From Bradysia coprophila (Eukaryota > Arthropoda > Insecta > Diptera > Sciaridae): a DNA stretch of 64,000 nucleotides. The notes under the pieces are model-generated. The model did no database searches. It was not told where the DNA came from and saw only the letters and a list, made by a program, of their open reading frames with translations. The translations under genes and the position numbers were made by a program. Shown here piece by piece: positions 22,901-35,345 of the stretch. The DNA lies in the NCBI RefSeq assembly GCF_014529535.1, contig NW_023503372.1:2393772-2457771 (forward strand), written 5' to 3'. Each line of letters opens with the position of its first letter. Position 1 is the stretch's first letter.

Positions 22901-25900
22901 TCGAAGCAGCAACTACAATTGCAACAACAGCCGGAATCGGGTGAAAAGCAAGCAGCAAACCTCCGGTCTTGGATCGAAAATTACGAATCGGCTGTCACCA
23001 ATCACTATTCACCGGAACTAAGAGCTCGCTTACAAGCAATTGGCAAACAGCAACAATATCAGTCCACCACATTGCCGCAACTGAAAAATACTGCGAATTT
23101 GGATGGAAAGTGCACCACCGTTCCACACGCTGGTGGAAAGATTCTGATCAGCACTCTCGATTTGTCGCCGCATAATGCTGTCACCGAAATACGAGGTAAA
23201 TACATGCTCACCGGACAGTACAAACAACAACACATATTTCCGCCAACGAATGCTAAGCAAAGTTCGAATAGGAATCCGGGTCCGTTTATATTTTTCTACC
23301 GTTTACCGAACGATGGACCTGAAATCTGTGTGGATACGAGGACTTATGGCAATGATGCCAGATTCGTTCGACGATCATGCAGACCGAATGCAGAAATTTT
23401 GCATACAATAGAAAAGGGAACGATTCATCTGTACATTGTGTCTCTGGCGAACATCAAGTCCAGTACGGAGATCACTATCAAACATGAACCTCACGATTTA
23501 GCGGCATTGTCCAGGGGCAATATCAGTTCTCCTACATCGACAATGTGTGCTTGTGGATTGACGAAAGATTGCCTGTTTGCACCGCCATTACCAACGCCTC
23601 CTGTGCAACCAATCATTACAAAACCGAGAGCCAATGGAAGCTTAAAAGACGAAACTGATGGAAAAGTTACGAAGAAGCCGGTGTACAGAAGGAGTAAGAA
23701 TTCTTCTATCGGTCGCGGTCGATCTACATCCAGTAGTTGCGAAAGTAATACCGCACTTTTGTCACCAAAAAATCCAGCCGCCTCGCCAACAGTGAATATG
23801 ATGCATGACTCGGGAGTATGTACTTCGTCGTCATCATCGCCACCTCTGCAATCACCGCTATGCAATCCACCTGTTGTAACAACACCACTACATTCACCTC
23901 TGTCTGAGCTTATCCAGCCGACACAGCCTCAACAACCAATGCAACCAATCCAGGTACAACAGCAACCACAACAACATCAGCAATTACAAAAGCCAGAAGA
24001 AGGTATTCAACAATCTCAAAAAGATCAAATAAATTCGTTTGAACCTTTGGTGCAATTACCACCCACACCGTCGCTACGTCAAATGTTCCAACAACAAAGT
24101 TCGGTGGCACAACCGCCACCGGTACCGGCGCAAATTACTCCAGTTCAACCCAAAATAAATGCACAGCCCGCTTTAGTTGTGCCTCCTCAAGTACAAGTGC
24201 AACCGAATCCGATTGTTTCACCGGTTAACTCACCAGTTCGGCCAACATCGCTTAGCATTGATGACACACCAGCACCACAAACGCCTACGAAGGCAAGTTC
24301 AAAACTGCAAGCTACTACACCTTCACTACCAGCGATCAAATCACCGCCAATAAATTCGACCAAACCGGCTGCTTTAGGTAGAAAAACGCCAAGGAAGTCG
24401 TTTAGCAGTTTATCGGAAGACAGTTCGACAATGGTGGATGAGCAGCCGAAAAAAGAAGTGACGAGTAGTGCGACGAAGAAGGCTGAGGATAAAAAATTGA
24501 CGAGAGAGGAAAAGAAGATCCAAGCGATTGTCAGAGCATTTGAGAAAATGGAGAAAAATCAACAACGAAAGCAGGATATGAAACATAAGGGCAACACGCC
24601 TACCACTTCAACGCCTCCTTCATCGATTTCACCACCTCAAAAGCGGAGGCGGAGTGTTTCGCCGGCAGCGAAACGAAGAAAAGATGACGATCAAACTCCT
24701 GTTAAAAAGTCGGGCAACCAAGTTCGACGAAAGAAGCGTAAAGCAACGAAATCTTACCAACAGACAAACCATCACCGGAAGCGATTAAGATCACGAATAA
24801 ATTCAGGTGACTCAGACGCAATAACATCAGAAGATTCAACATCTTTACTCTCGCCGACGATTCTCGGTCATGTTCCTCCAACTCTACAATCGCATCACAT
24901 GAAACGAAATATTTCTCCCAAATATTCCGAACAGAATTCGTCCGACGTTGGTTCAGCGGCAGGAATGTTGATGGCATTGTCTAACTGTAAAGTCGAAGAT
25001 CAAGGTAGCGGACAGAGTCCATCATTATCAGAAGTGCCGAAACCATCCCCATCTGCATTTTCGCTGAGTTCGGCACTGATGTTGGTAGAAGCTGCAGTTG
25101 GTCCGTTAGAGCAGACGCGATCGCTGGAAAACGAATTTAAAATGCCTCCGAAAACAAAGAAAACGATCATGAACGAGTGGCTACATCAAAGTGATACCAT
25201 CACGCATACGCATCGGGAAAATGAAATGAAACCGCAATTCCACCATCAAATGAGTTATCCTCCCATGCTGAGTGTAGCTCAGGTTCTCAATGATGTTGAA
25301 CATCAGAATGCATTCACTCAACACCAACTCAAGGGCATTTACACAAATTCGTCGTCAGCAAGCTCGACGAATAACATCAACAAGTACATCATCACCGAAA
25401 TGCCGTTTCAGGAAGAGCCTCAAAATCTGAGCATCGTGACCAAACGTGTCGAAGAATTTATCAACATAAACTCGCAGGACGACGAGGACGAACAGAAATG
25501 GTCCATCGAAAATTCAAACGATGATCCGTTGGTTGCCAACCAACCGACACCAACGCCTACAATGCAAAAAGGAAGTTCCGTGAAAAAACGGTGGCTACGT
25601 CAAGCTATATCCGAGGAGTGTTCGGATGACATAACTACATCGCCACCAAACGGTTACATGACACCATTGAAAAAGCGTCGAATGGCAAGAGAATGCCAAG
25701 ATATGATGCGACAAATAGCGGCCGAAAGTTCTGCAGCAGCTGCGCGTGCATCACACAACTATTTGGCACCGTCTGACATTCAGCCTATCGCCAATTCATC
25801 GATGGAAGTTGAAGTTAAGGAGGAACGCTTCGAAATAATCGAAGTGAAGGAGGAAGGGGTCAAAATTGAAGACGATTCGGAAGAGAATACCAAACCCGTT

Positions 25901-28198
25901 TTCGACATCGATGAGGACACAACCACTGCTCACACGTCTGGAGATAACAGCAATGAAGTGCAACCGAATTTTGAGAATAAGAAGGAACAAGAGGACAGTT
26001 CTCAATTGCCAAGTGATACTAATTTTAAATTTGAAGCTGCTAACGACGATGCGTCACCTGAAACCATATCGGAAACATGTCGAAAATCAAACGATGATCA
26101 AAGTGATAGTAAATTGAACATTTTGACTGACATTAAAGTGGAGCAAACGCAATTCAAACCCAGCTCGAATATCGACGAATTCGACATAAAGCCGTTAAAC
26201 GAAGTGGCCGAAACGAGTCCCACGTTAGGCGACGAGAAAAAGGAAGAAAATTCAACAACCATCAGCGATGAAATTGAGGACATCCAGAAGCGACTGTTAT
26301 CATTCCATGATACAAACATCATGATTTTGCAGTCGAGAAACAAGAAACGAACTCCAACACAAGAAGATGGCAACGAGTTCGCCGACACGCCCCGCAAATG
26401 CGGCAAGCAATTAAGTTTCGACATCGACGTTAAGCCGGAAATTGTGTCACCGGTCAAAAGTGAACCTGAAAAAATTGCGGCAACATCAAGTTCTGAATTG
26501 CCTGTGAGTGAGTCTATGGATTGGGCGAATAACGACCTAGCGCCAGCAGTATTGAGTGCTGCAACCATTCCCAGCTTTAATCAACCAATTTTGCCTTATT
26601 CGGCAATCCTGATGAATGGCATCAATCAGTCGATGTATCCACCGCAAACAACAAATGAGGCTCCCACAACACACACTCCGAAAACATCGCTCTCCGATAT
26701 GTCAACGGAATATCCGGATGTTATTTCAAACCTACCGAACGTACCGAAATCACTACTCTCTGAATATTTGGAAAATCCGAACAAACCAACGAACAATCAC
26801 GGATTTGCCATGTCAGACACACCGCGACTACTTTCAATGTTTAACGTACACACACCGACGTCATCCAGAACATTGAACAACAGCTACTTAACCAGGGATC
26901 CGTCAATGGGCTCAACCAATTCCCAGTTATCATCAATCACAAACACAATACCAGTATCGTTGCCACCTCCGGCAAAAGTCTACAATCGATCCCAAAGTGC
27001 TGATCCTCGTTTGAATCCGAGTTTGGTAACACCACCCGACCCACCACCAGCTCCGAAGAAAAAGGTAAGGTCATCTTCAATAACACTAACGGTGTCCCCG
27101 AATACAATTTTTCTGTCCAATCCAGCTGTCCATCAACGAATATCGTAAGCGCAAGCAACTTTCGTCAGACAATGTCAACTCCTCACCGACTAAAGCGGAA
27201 CCAAGTTCAAATAATGTAAGCAATGCAATAACGACCGGTGCTGATTCAACGTCCGAGCAAAATGAAAATACTCTCACCTCACCGATAGCAAAGAAATCTG
27301 CTGATGAAAAGGTCACAGGTAAAATTTGAATGAGCCAAGGAAATCGATTCGATCCGTCTGACCAAATGACTTTGTTTCTCGATTGTTTCAGTATTTAGCC
27401 CTGCTCCCACATTGCTGGAACTGCAACAAGAAAGTCTGTCACAGCGGTTAAAGAATTACAAAAGTTTATGTAGCCTGCCCAACGCTATGACTGCAAACCG
27501 TGCGGATAAAAAAGGTAGGAAAATTTGTCATTTTGATGACTTTTTAGCTTAGGTTTTGAGATTTGTCGGGTTGTGATGGTCCATTTCCAGACCATGAAAT
27601 ACAGTTGTAGTGACCCTTTGTTTCTATTCCTGATCATCATTGCCCTGGCTTGAGTACGTTGAAGGGTAATCTAACATTCTGCATCCCAAGGAGCAGTAGT
27701 TCGGGTATTCACAGATGATGTGAAGACCGGTTTCCTCACCAAACGCATAACTACAATTGAGATCGTTTCTGATCTCCATCTTCGCCAAATGCTTGTTTAG
27801 AACACAATTCCCAGGTATCGCTCATTGGTCCAGTTGTTATGAGGGGATGAAGTCCTTTGTGTGAGCTCTTCCACGATCACCGACCCAGTATTTAGTAGCT
27901 TAGGGTGGTAGTACGTTTAACTGACGAAATGTTCGACCGAATAACATGTCGATTTCTCCAGACTAACACAAGAATTTTGTTTTGGTGTTCCACAGACGTC
28001 CTGGATTCAATTTCACGCCTTGAACTAACATCAGCCCTGTCCACCAGTAACAGCAGCTTAACATCTGTGTCATCGTCAACATCCGAACACACATTGACCA
28101 CTCCGCCGTGTACGTCGCCGTCAAATGAAAAATTCGATGACAAATCCATCAACGAAACGGAAAGCAATGCATCGCCCAGCGAAAGCACATCGCGATGA
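19925..28198 (+). CDS. upSET: upSET, MLL5/SETD5-family PHD and SET domain chromatin protein
   Basis: Seven coding exons, all phases matching: 19925-21690, 21787-22139, 22209-22383, 22498-27064, 27126-27318, 27392-27514, 27996-28198 (TGA); about 2459 residues. Residues 1-590 are Gln/Asn/His-rich. A DHNY motif at 652-655 fits the HCF-binding consensus. The PHD finger spans about 747-788 (CIC...CDKC...HVDC...CEIC), split by an intron. The SET domain, about 975-1095, has YRLPNDGPEICVDTRTYGNDA and RRSCRPN (1055-1061), with a CACGLTKDC post-SET-like cluster after it. Active SET enzymes carry NHSCxPN; here, as in MLL5, Asn-His is replaced by Arg-Arg, so catalysis is doubtful. The rest is low-complexity, with Lys-rich patches near 24.5-24.8 kb and a conserved LSINEYRKRKQ segment at 27126. 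Family knowledge: upSET works with Rpd3/Sin3 deacetylase complexes to limit spreading of active chromatin. Confidence 0.95.
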
Positions 28199-29085
28199 GT
28201 CACCAAGCGTAACGAAACATCTGTCTGCGGGGATAATCCATCATCATCATTTTTAACGTGAATTACCCGATATAGTCGGCTGATTATTGTAGAGCTAAAA
28301 GTGAATTTATAAGAGAACTTTTTCGGGGCTTCGGAATGCAAGGGAGTTGTTCATTATGGAAGGTAACTAATTTCACAAGTGACGGTGTCATTTTTTGCGA
28401 TTTGGTTCTATTTTTAATTTTCTTTCATTTCCCACATTGCATCGGATCCAGCATGCATTTGTATTAATAAACATTCATTTTTTTTGTTTATTTTCGCAAC
28501 AACAAAATTCCTTCTTCTATCGATTAGACCGTAAGCATATTATGGTGAATTCCATTTTGGATGGTAACTTGAAAGTCATGAAGTTTGTTGTCTAGAATTT
28601 TCTGAAGAGCAAACAAAAAATAGAATGTCGCAATGCAGGCGATGCAATTTCTAACAATTCGCCATTTTGTTTCGAATCATTTTCCTTGAATTATAAAAAA
28701 CAAATAGCGCTTTTCGTTGTCTTAAATTATTATTATTATGTGACGTTATATGCAATAGAAATGTTACTTTTTTTTAAAACCAAACACAATTAAACTGAAC
28801 TGCATTCACTTCTTATTATCATTTTAATTGTGTGGAAAAAAGCAGAAAACCCTGCGTTTTGTTTACATTCATGGCGATCCTGCTTGTCTCTTTTAAATTC
28901 CACAAATTTTTTGAGACGGCCGTTCAGGCGATTTTTGAACGACAACTAAAAAAAATCTCCGGCCTGAGCTGTATATAAAAAAGGAAACGACCCTTCGGGG
29001 TCGGATAACCTGCCAGATTTCAAGTCACATTTTGGTCCTAAATTAGGGTTCTCGTCGCAAAAGTTTCTGTTATTTCAAGATTCCT
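28199..29085 (+). other. 3' flank of upSET, probable 3' UTR
   Basis: No coding sequence continues after the stop. A GC-rich patch near 28915-29030 contains TATATAAAAAAGG followed by the small hairpin GACCCTTCGGGGTC; it resembles a promoter or LTR core but nothing coding follows. Confidence 0.4.
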
Positions 29086-29089
29086 TGAC

Positions 29090-29310
29090 TTAAGTGGAAA
29101 CCAAGTTGACTCCTGTGAGCGATCCCATGATAACGTTAAATGTAAGGACTTTGACAAGATGAAGATTAGTCAACCCGTTGTCATTTGGAATAATGGTCCA
29201 ATCCTCACTTTTTGGTCATATTCGTAATACACTATCGCTCCGACCTCACATCCTCACATACTAAACCAACCATTCTCCCTATGTGGTTGAACTAACTACT
29301 TAAATCACCT
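29090..29310. repeat. LTR-like dispersed repeat, copy 1 (sister 36880-37190)
   Basis: Shares with 36880-37190 the ordered words AACCAA, TCCTGTGA-CG, TCCCATGA-AAC, ACTTT--CAAG and, further on, TGGT-GAACTAACTACT. Both copies are AT-rich and non-coding with large indels between them. A solo LTR is possible; the ends are not resolved. Confidence 0.55.
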
Positions 29311-29585
29311 TAGACCTTGACCTTAATCACCTTAAATCACACATCATAAAAGTTTAAGTTACATTCACCGTGGTATTACCTGCGCTATTTTCTTTCTGAG
29401 TACTTCGAATCGACGCGAAACTTTAGTAGAACAGTCCTGGGTGTCCAAAGTGACTAGAAAGGTTGAAAGCTCTAAATTGTGACGCGTTTTAGCGTCTTCT
29501 TCTTTTGCAAAGAGCTACATTAAAAATTCAGGTTGCGTTGCGTTACACATAACAACATACTCTTAAACTACTTATTTCTAGCCTA

Positions 29586-30507
29586 GCCTTCAAGGTCAAA
29601 AAGGATCTGTTCAGTGTACAAATTTCCAGAATCCTCTTACAATTGTGAAGTTTTATGAGGCCGTTTTCAAAGTGGCAGGCCTATATCACAATAGACAAAC
29701 CATTTGAAACGTTCGTTGTGACATTTCATCGTATTTACCAGATAGCAGCAATCAAGAAAAGTGATTGAATTTGAATTTTGCGTGGAACTTTGTAACTCGT
29801 TTTTTATGCAATCCCAAAAATTAAACAAAATTTCGTTGATGGTGATTTCTGTTGAAATAATTCCAAGCATCGTCCATAAATCTCGTTCACACAGAGGAAT
29901 GTTTTGGGATGACGAAATTTGTTGAGAGTGAGAAACGATTATGTGCAAATGTTGTGACTGAAATACGGACGAGGTTTATGGATGATGAGATAGTGACTCG
30001 TGTGTACACACGAGAACATTGTTTCGTTTGAATAACGCCAACAAGAATAATTCATTTTTCCTCTTTTAGGCTCTTTCGAGCATTTTACAGGAAGCCGAGA
30101 AGAATTATGAATCAATCGATTTTAAGTTTCTATTTCCATTGAACGATTAGCCAGAGATCTACAGTCAAGAACACTTCACTGAACACAAAGAATGTCATAA
30201 AAGAAAAATGAATGTATTCGGGTTCTGAGCCCTTCTGCCCTATGGAAATCGGTGCCACTGACTCAACAGATTTATCGCAGCAATTTGATTCGGTTCTGTC
30301 AGTTCTTAAACTATATACGTAAGTCAAGACCGTACAAATTGCCATTTTAAACATTGTCTCTGGAACAGCCTTGTTTTTAATCTCAGATAACTTCGTTTCA
30401 ACGTACTTTTTAAGAATGATTTTCGTTATTTGTATATAGTTTTGGGTGCGTAGAACGTAGCCATTTTCAATGAGATACAATATTGTATACATAAGTGTTA
30501 CTGGCAT
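29586..30507 (-). CDS. Weak candidate gene, antisense in upSET 3' flank, family unknown
   Basis: A 125-codon frame begins at ATG 30507 (contains YLIENGYVLRTQNYIQITK). A second open segment of about 85 codons, 29963-29711, begins after a good acceptor (CGTATTTCAG) and ends at a donor (CTG|GTAAAT, phase 0). A third short piece after ACTGAACAG near 29610 would end in TAG at 29586. A phase-0 donor exists in the first frame (ACT|GTAGAT or TAC|GTATAT), so they can be joined, but the junction is not unique. Amino-acid composition is protein-like in an AT-rich, stop-prone region. No domain recognised. It could equally be chance or a decayed gene. Confidence 0.25.
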
Positions 30508-31389
30508 AACAGGATGGTGTTATACTATGGGAAAAAAAACTTAATTTGTTGCGTAAATTTGCGATAATTTTTTAAATTATTTTTTAAATGATTTTTTAAC
30601 CGTTAAGATTTTAAGTAAATTTAGATTTCATCACCAACATCATTCGCATTTATTTCCTTCGCTGGCTGGTCCCAATCATAAATCATAATTTTTTTTTGTA
30701 AAAAATTGTGTTTCCTATTCACCACAGACGCCCGCACACGCTCCATATGTTATACCAAAATTTGATAGAACCCTGTGTCCCCTAAAAGAAATTTTTGTAA
30801 TAAAAAAATTTGTGTAAATAGTAAAAAACCAGATCCACCTATTAGAGAAAAGAAAAGAAGAGAGTGTGAAGCGTCAAGCGTTTCTTTGTTTATTAAGAAA
30901 TCGAGAATTTAGTGTAATTATAATTATGAAATTAAATTAAATTTAAAAACAGAAAGGAAACAATTTTAGTTCTAAATGAATTTAATTGAAAAGAAAATTT
31001 CTTTTGTTTAGGTTTTAAGCGAATTTAATGTGAATATATTAAAAATACAGAGAAAAATAAAAAAAACGATTTTTTTGTAATAATAAGAAGAAGAAAGGGT
31101 TGAAAAATAATTGAGAAAAACAAAAAATATCTTTGACTACTCATCTGTATAGAAAAAACTGTGTTATATTTTCCAGTGAAAATTTTTATCAATTAAAATT
31201 AAAAAAACAGAAAAAACTTAACAGTAAAAAAAATCGTAAAAATAAACAAAAATTTCTAAAATAAAAATAGCAAGAAAATGAAAAAAGTTTTTTTAAAGCA
31301 AACAAAAAATTAGGAGGAACTTAAACTGTGAACAAAATCTCATAACATTATGTCAGAACACTAAACAAGACGACGAAGATATTTAAAGT

Positions 31390-31434
31390 GAAGAAGAAGA
31401 AGAAGAAGAAGAAGAAGAAGAAGAAGAAGAAGAA
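31390..31434 (+). repeat. (GAA)15 microsatellite
   Basis: Fifteen uninterrupted GAA triplets inside the A-rich purine stretch. Long pure GAA/TTC tracts can form triplex DNA. Confidence 0.95.
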
Positions 31435-32148
31435 AAACTTTTGGACAAAATACAAAATGAAAAAGTTTACTAAAAATATGCCGTAAATTGTACATAATAT
31501 AGAAGAAACAACTAAATTAATTGCTAAGTTTAATTAAGAGAGAAAATAAAATTTTTAATTCTAATTTTTTACAATTTATTTATTACAACTATAAAAAATG
31601 AAAATATAAAACAAAACAAAAAAAATTGAAAAACATTTAAAAAAATGATTATGAAAAGGAAGAAATTAATCTACAAAATTTGCAAGCTTTTTTATGGTAA
31701 AAAGATGATAAAACAAAACACACATAAATATAGATAAAATATTTTATATTTTTTATTTTAGTTTGCTGTAACGTGTAAAAAAGATGAGTATAAAAAAAGT
31801 TTAATTGTAAAATGTAAAACTATAAAAATTAAGTGAAGAAAACAAAACAAAACAAAAACTAATTTAAAATCATGAATTTAAGCAAAATACAAAAAACACA
31901 AAGAAGTTAAACATAAATTCTAATGACTTTACTTTGACAAAAAAAAAGAGAAAAAAATCTAAAAAAACATGAAAATTAAAAGAAATTATAATTTTGAACA
32001 TAAATTGAATTTGTAAAAAACAAACTTGTATTTGGACATAAAACAAAACAAAAAACAAAATGTGTGGTACAAATGGTTAACATCTGTACACATGTTAATT
32101 AATTATAAATGTTTGTAATAGTGTTAAACTTTATTCTATTAATTATTA

Positions 32149-32154
32149 AATAAA
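32149..32154 (+). promoter_or_regulatory. Polyadenylation signal AATAAA closing the A-rich stretch
   Basis: AATAAA at the exact point where base composition returns from A-rich to normal. If upSET has a long 3' UTR, this is the likely end. Confidence 0.35.
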
Positions 32155-32174
32155 TGCAAAAAGTAATATTAGTC

Positions 32175-32640
32175 CGGTGTACCGTATTTTACTTTCACTA
32201 CCCTCCTCGGTATTGACTCAAACTCGAAACTCATGCTTGCACCGCACATCAACAAATCGGCTGACAAAGCAACCAAATGGATGAGAAGCCTCTATCCCTC
32301 GCTCTATCCCCTGCTGTCTCGGAATTCAAAGCTTGCAAACAGTAACAAGAACATCATTTTAAATCGGTAATTAGACCTGTGATGACTTATGGATGCCCCG
32401 TATGGTACAGAGCAGCAAAATCACACATTAAAAAGCTTCAAGTAGTCCAAAAAAAACCTTAAAATTAATCAACAAACTACCGTGGCGATACCCTTCCAAT
32501 CAACTCCAACGTCTGACTAGATGTCTACATACTTGCGAGATACATCAAACTAATTCAATCACGGCTGCGTGGGATCGTCGTATCAACTAATCAGGCAACT
32601 GGGCCCATGTACAGTGAAACATCAGATGACCTTTTGACCA
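32175..32640 (+). mobile_element. Jockey-type LINE reverse transcriptase fragment, degraded
   Basis: Frame pieces from 32206 read LLGIDSNSKLMLAPHINK, then LYPLLSRNSKL, and after a frameshift near 32375 VIRPVMTYGCPVWYRAAKSH and IKKLQVVQKK. These are the ordered motifs of the C-terminal (thumb/connection) part of Jockey-clade non-LTR reverse transcriptases. At least one frameshift and stops; no endonuclease or upstream RT motifs are present, so this is a 5'-truncated dead copy inserted just after the A-rich stretch. Confidence 0.8.
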
Positions 32641-33381
32641 CCTCTCTGGAGTTGACTCAAGTACATGTTCGATTCAGCTGATGGTAAATTTTCTTGCTCA
32701 AATGTTGCTATAGCCCCATTTGTTCGTTGTCTAATTTATAAGCGTCTGTAGGTTGTTTTTCTCTTCAAGTAGAGGTTTTTCTATTTCATTTTCCCTCTAA
32801 ATTCGTTTACGGCCTTCCTGCTAATCGATTTAATTGTATCGCGAGTTTAACTGCTGCAAAGTCTTAGGGCCGGACTGATCTCAGAAAATTGTCATACCTC
32901 CTGTGAAGAATGGGCACAAAACAGCCTAATCAAATCTAATATCGACATATCATGGTTCTAGATAGCTCTAGATGTGATGACTTTTCGGACGCTGGTATTT
33001 ACTGCACTCAGTCCAATAGAAGTAGGATATCAAACAAAAACGCTAGATCAACAGCTCGAGACATTTTTGACATTGGGCTGTTTTGACTATCATTGTCTAT
33101 GGTTGTATACATTACCATTTTTCAATCTGAAACATTAAGCATCTAGCAGTGTTGTAAACAAATGCAGTCCCTGCGGTTCGCATAAGAACGTGATTTTGAT
33201 TTGCTGAGATAGCTTAAACGCGCTGAAAGCTATTACTCCTATAAAATCAACCCACAAAGGACCTTCAGTGACAGGCATATCAACTCTGTAATATTAACCT
33301 GGGTCTAAAGCCACAGAGGCAATCAGGGTAACAATACGGCCGACATATTCAGGGTAACGATATGGCTGCAGAGTCTGAAAG

Positions 33382-33514
33382 TCAGAGTCTGTATTGTGAA
33401 AAAGTTTCCGTGAATTTTTACAGTTTTCGTGAATCTCAAAAAAAAACGAGAATCACGAAAAATCGTGAAAATTCCTGACAATTTGCGAAAACGTTTTTAC
33501 AATTACAGGTCCTG
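33382..33514. mobile_element. MITE related to the DENND5-exon element
   Basis: Ends CAGAGTCTGTATTGTG and CAATTACAGGTCCTG are the diverged form of the 2096-2239 ends; the interior shares GAATTTT, CGTGAA and TTTGCGAAAACG words at the same relative places. CTGAAAGT occurs at 33374-33381 and 33512-33519, consistent with an 8-bp target duplication. Confidence 0.7.
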
Positions 33515-35345
33515 AAAGTCGTAGTTTGCAGCAATACTGCCCTAAGCCCTCAAAGCCCCAGGATCTAATTGAGACCTGGGTACGCTCCGCTTTTAAAAAC
33601 CATCAGTAAGTGGAATATTAGAATAATCACAGCTGCTCTTACTGTTTCGTTACCAAGCACATGTTTACTTTATGCCTCAAAGATGATCCACGGTGATAGC
33701 AGTGTGGTGAGGTAGAATCAATGTCTTCGTCTTCTGCAATTGCCCAGCTAACTCTTTGCTAGGACAAAATCACTTGGTGCATATATTCTGCCGCATAACG
33801 CAATCTGAAGTATCCCGTCCATCGCTGAGAAAGTTTATGCTTCTTCGATCAATTTTATTTGCTTTTTCTTTACGTTGAGTTTGTTACTTTTTGGTGCAAT
33901 TTTAATTTTTGGTTAAGTGGATTATTGTAGAACTAGCACTGGCGTCAGCCACCTAGCCAGCAAGTGTGAAAGAGTGTGGACTTACGGATGACATTGGATT
34001 TGGTATAGGAACAAATTCCACATCTATAAAAAACTTTTTCGCTCTGAGCAGTGCATAGCCTATTTTAGCGAATTAAATTCCAGTAAATTCCCTAGTCCCC
34101 AACAAGTATATTGTTTATGCATCGAAGTCACTCTACTCACTGCCCTAAATTTTCAAAAGATCGTCAGAATATAGCTTAAACTCGCCGACCATATAATTTT
34201 AATTATTCTTTCTCGGTGGAACGGTGGAAGAAACTCGAAAAAGATATATTCTTTCTCGTTTGTTAAAAATCCTCATTTCGATCAGACCCTGGTATGGGTG
34301 AGGTATTTCATAGCAAAATAAAACATTAACTTGATAAATATCTACACGAACTATACATCACACAACGTTCATTTTGTTTCATATCAGATTCTCTTCATCA
34401 CATCACATTGCGATGATGATTCCATAAAATGAAACTAACTTGCGCATTTCATAGTAATATATGTAAGTTCAACGATGTTCTTTGTTCAACATTCAACACT
34501 TACTAACAGTGGTCGCGATGAATGTTATATTTGGTCGTAGTTCTATTTCGCTGTAGGAATTGAATCGCAGTTCGTTTTTTTTGCTTTGTTCTTTGTTTAG
34601 ATACAAATTACAAAACAGTGTGTATAGCAAACGTTCACGAACTGTTTGAAACAGTACTCTTACACATTATAATACATTGAATCATTTTGTTGCTTGAGTC
34701 TAGTTGTCCAAGCACAATTATGTTCATCATATCGGAGATTACATCGTTAGTGTTCTCTGTTTTGTTTTGATAGTTTGTCCAATATTTCAGGAGTTTCTTT
34801 CATTTCAGAAACAACAACAGTCTTTCTGCGCATGACGAAAAAAATATTGCATCCCGGGTAGTTTTATAGTTTTTGTGATAAATATACCCTTGACGCTTAA
34901 TAGCTGTATTTGGCTTCCGTATTATCTGATTGAGTATTTGTTTTTACAATTTTATAGACCGACCTAATTAGAGAGTTCATTTCGGAGTTACGTTCGTTCA
35001 GTAAATCACGGTTGAACGCTTTCGTAGATATAGAACATCAAATTTATTATTTTCCAAGGATAAACACTAAGCTATAGAGTAAAGAAATAAATCAAAACAA
35101 ATCATCTCAAATTGTCAGACTTGTCTTTGTGTGGAAATCTAATCAAAGTTAAGTTTTCGCGCCAATTAAAATCCATGGAAAACTTGTAATTTGGTAATAT
35201 TCAGCTTTTTTACATCGATGATTAATGATATAGCAAAGGAACATGTACAAAACGACGTCGATCGAAAGTGGTCGAATTTAAAGATATCCAATAGGACAAT
35301 ACAATTTTTACTGCCAGCCCCCAATAAATTAAGAATTTGTAGAAA
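33515..35345. other. Intergenic, no gene seen
   Basis: AT-rich; no phase-consistent exons. The last few hundred bases must hold the promoter of the immunoglobulin-domain gene, but no clear TATA box stands out. Confidence 0.5.

Larger units (their letters stand above)
30780..32160 (+). other. Extremely A-rich, C-poor stretch, probable distal upSET 3' UTR
   Basis: Strong strand asymmetry: long A runs, AAAACAAAAC-type tracts, AAGAAG words and very few Cs on the + strand over about 1.4 kb, ending at AATAAA (32149-32154). Contains the (GAA)15 tract. No frame codes for anything recognisable. Either a very long 3' UTR of upSET or the degenerate remains of A-rich inserted sequence. Confidence 0.45.

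Noticed and set aside
19201-28198. Idea that upSET, menin and WDR83 form a functional chromatin cluster
   Set aside because: Genes lie on different strands, far apart and separated by repeat-rich DNA; proximity alone is not evidence.
28915-29030. TATATAAAAAAGG plus GACCCTTCGGGGTC hairpin as a gene promoter or tRNA-like gene
   Set aside because: No coding frame follows on the + strand and no cloverleaf can be drawn.
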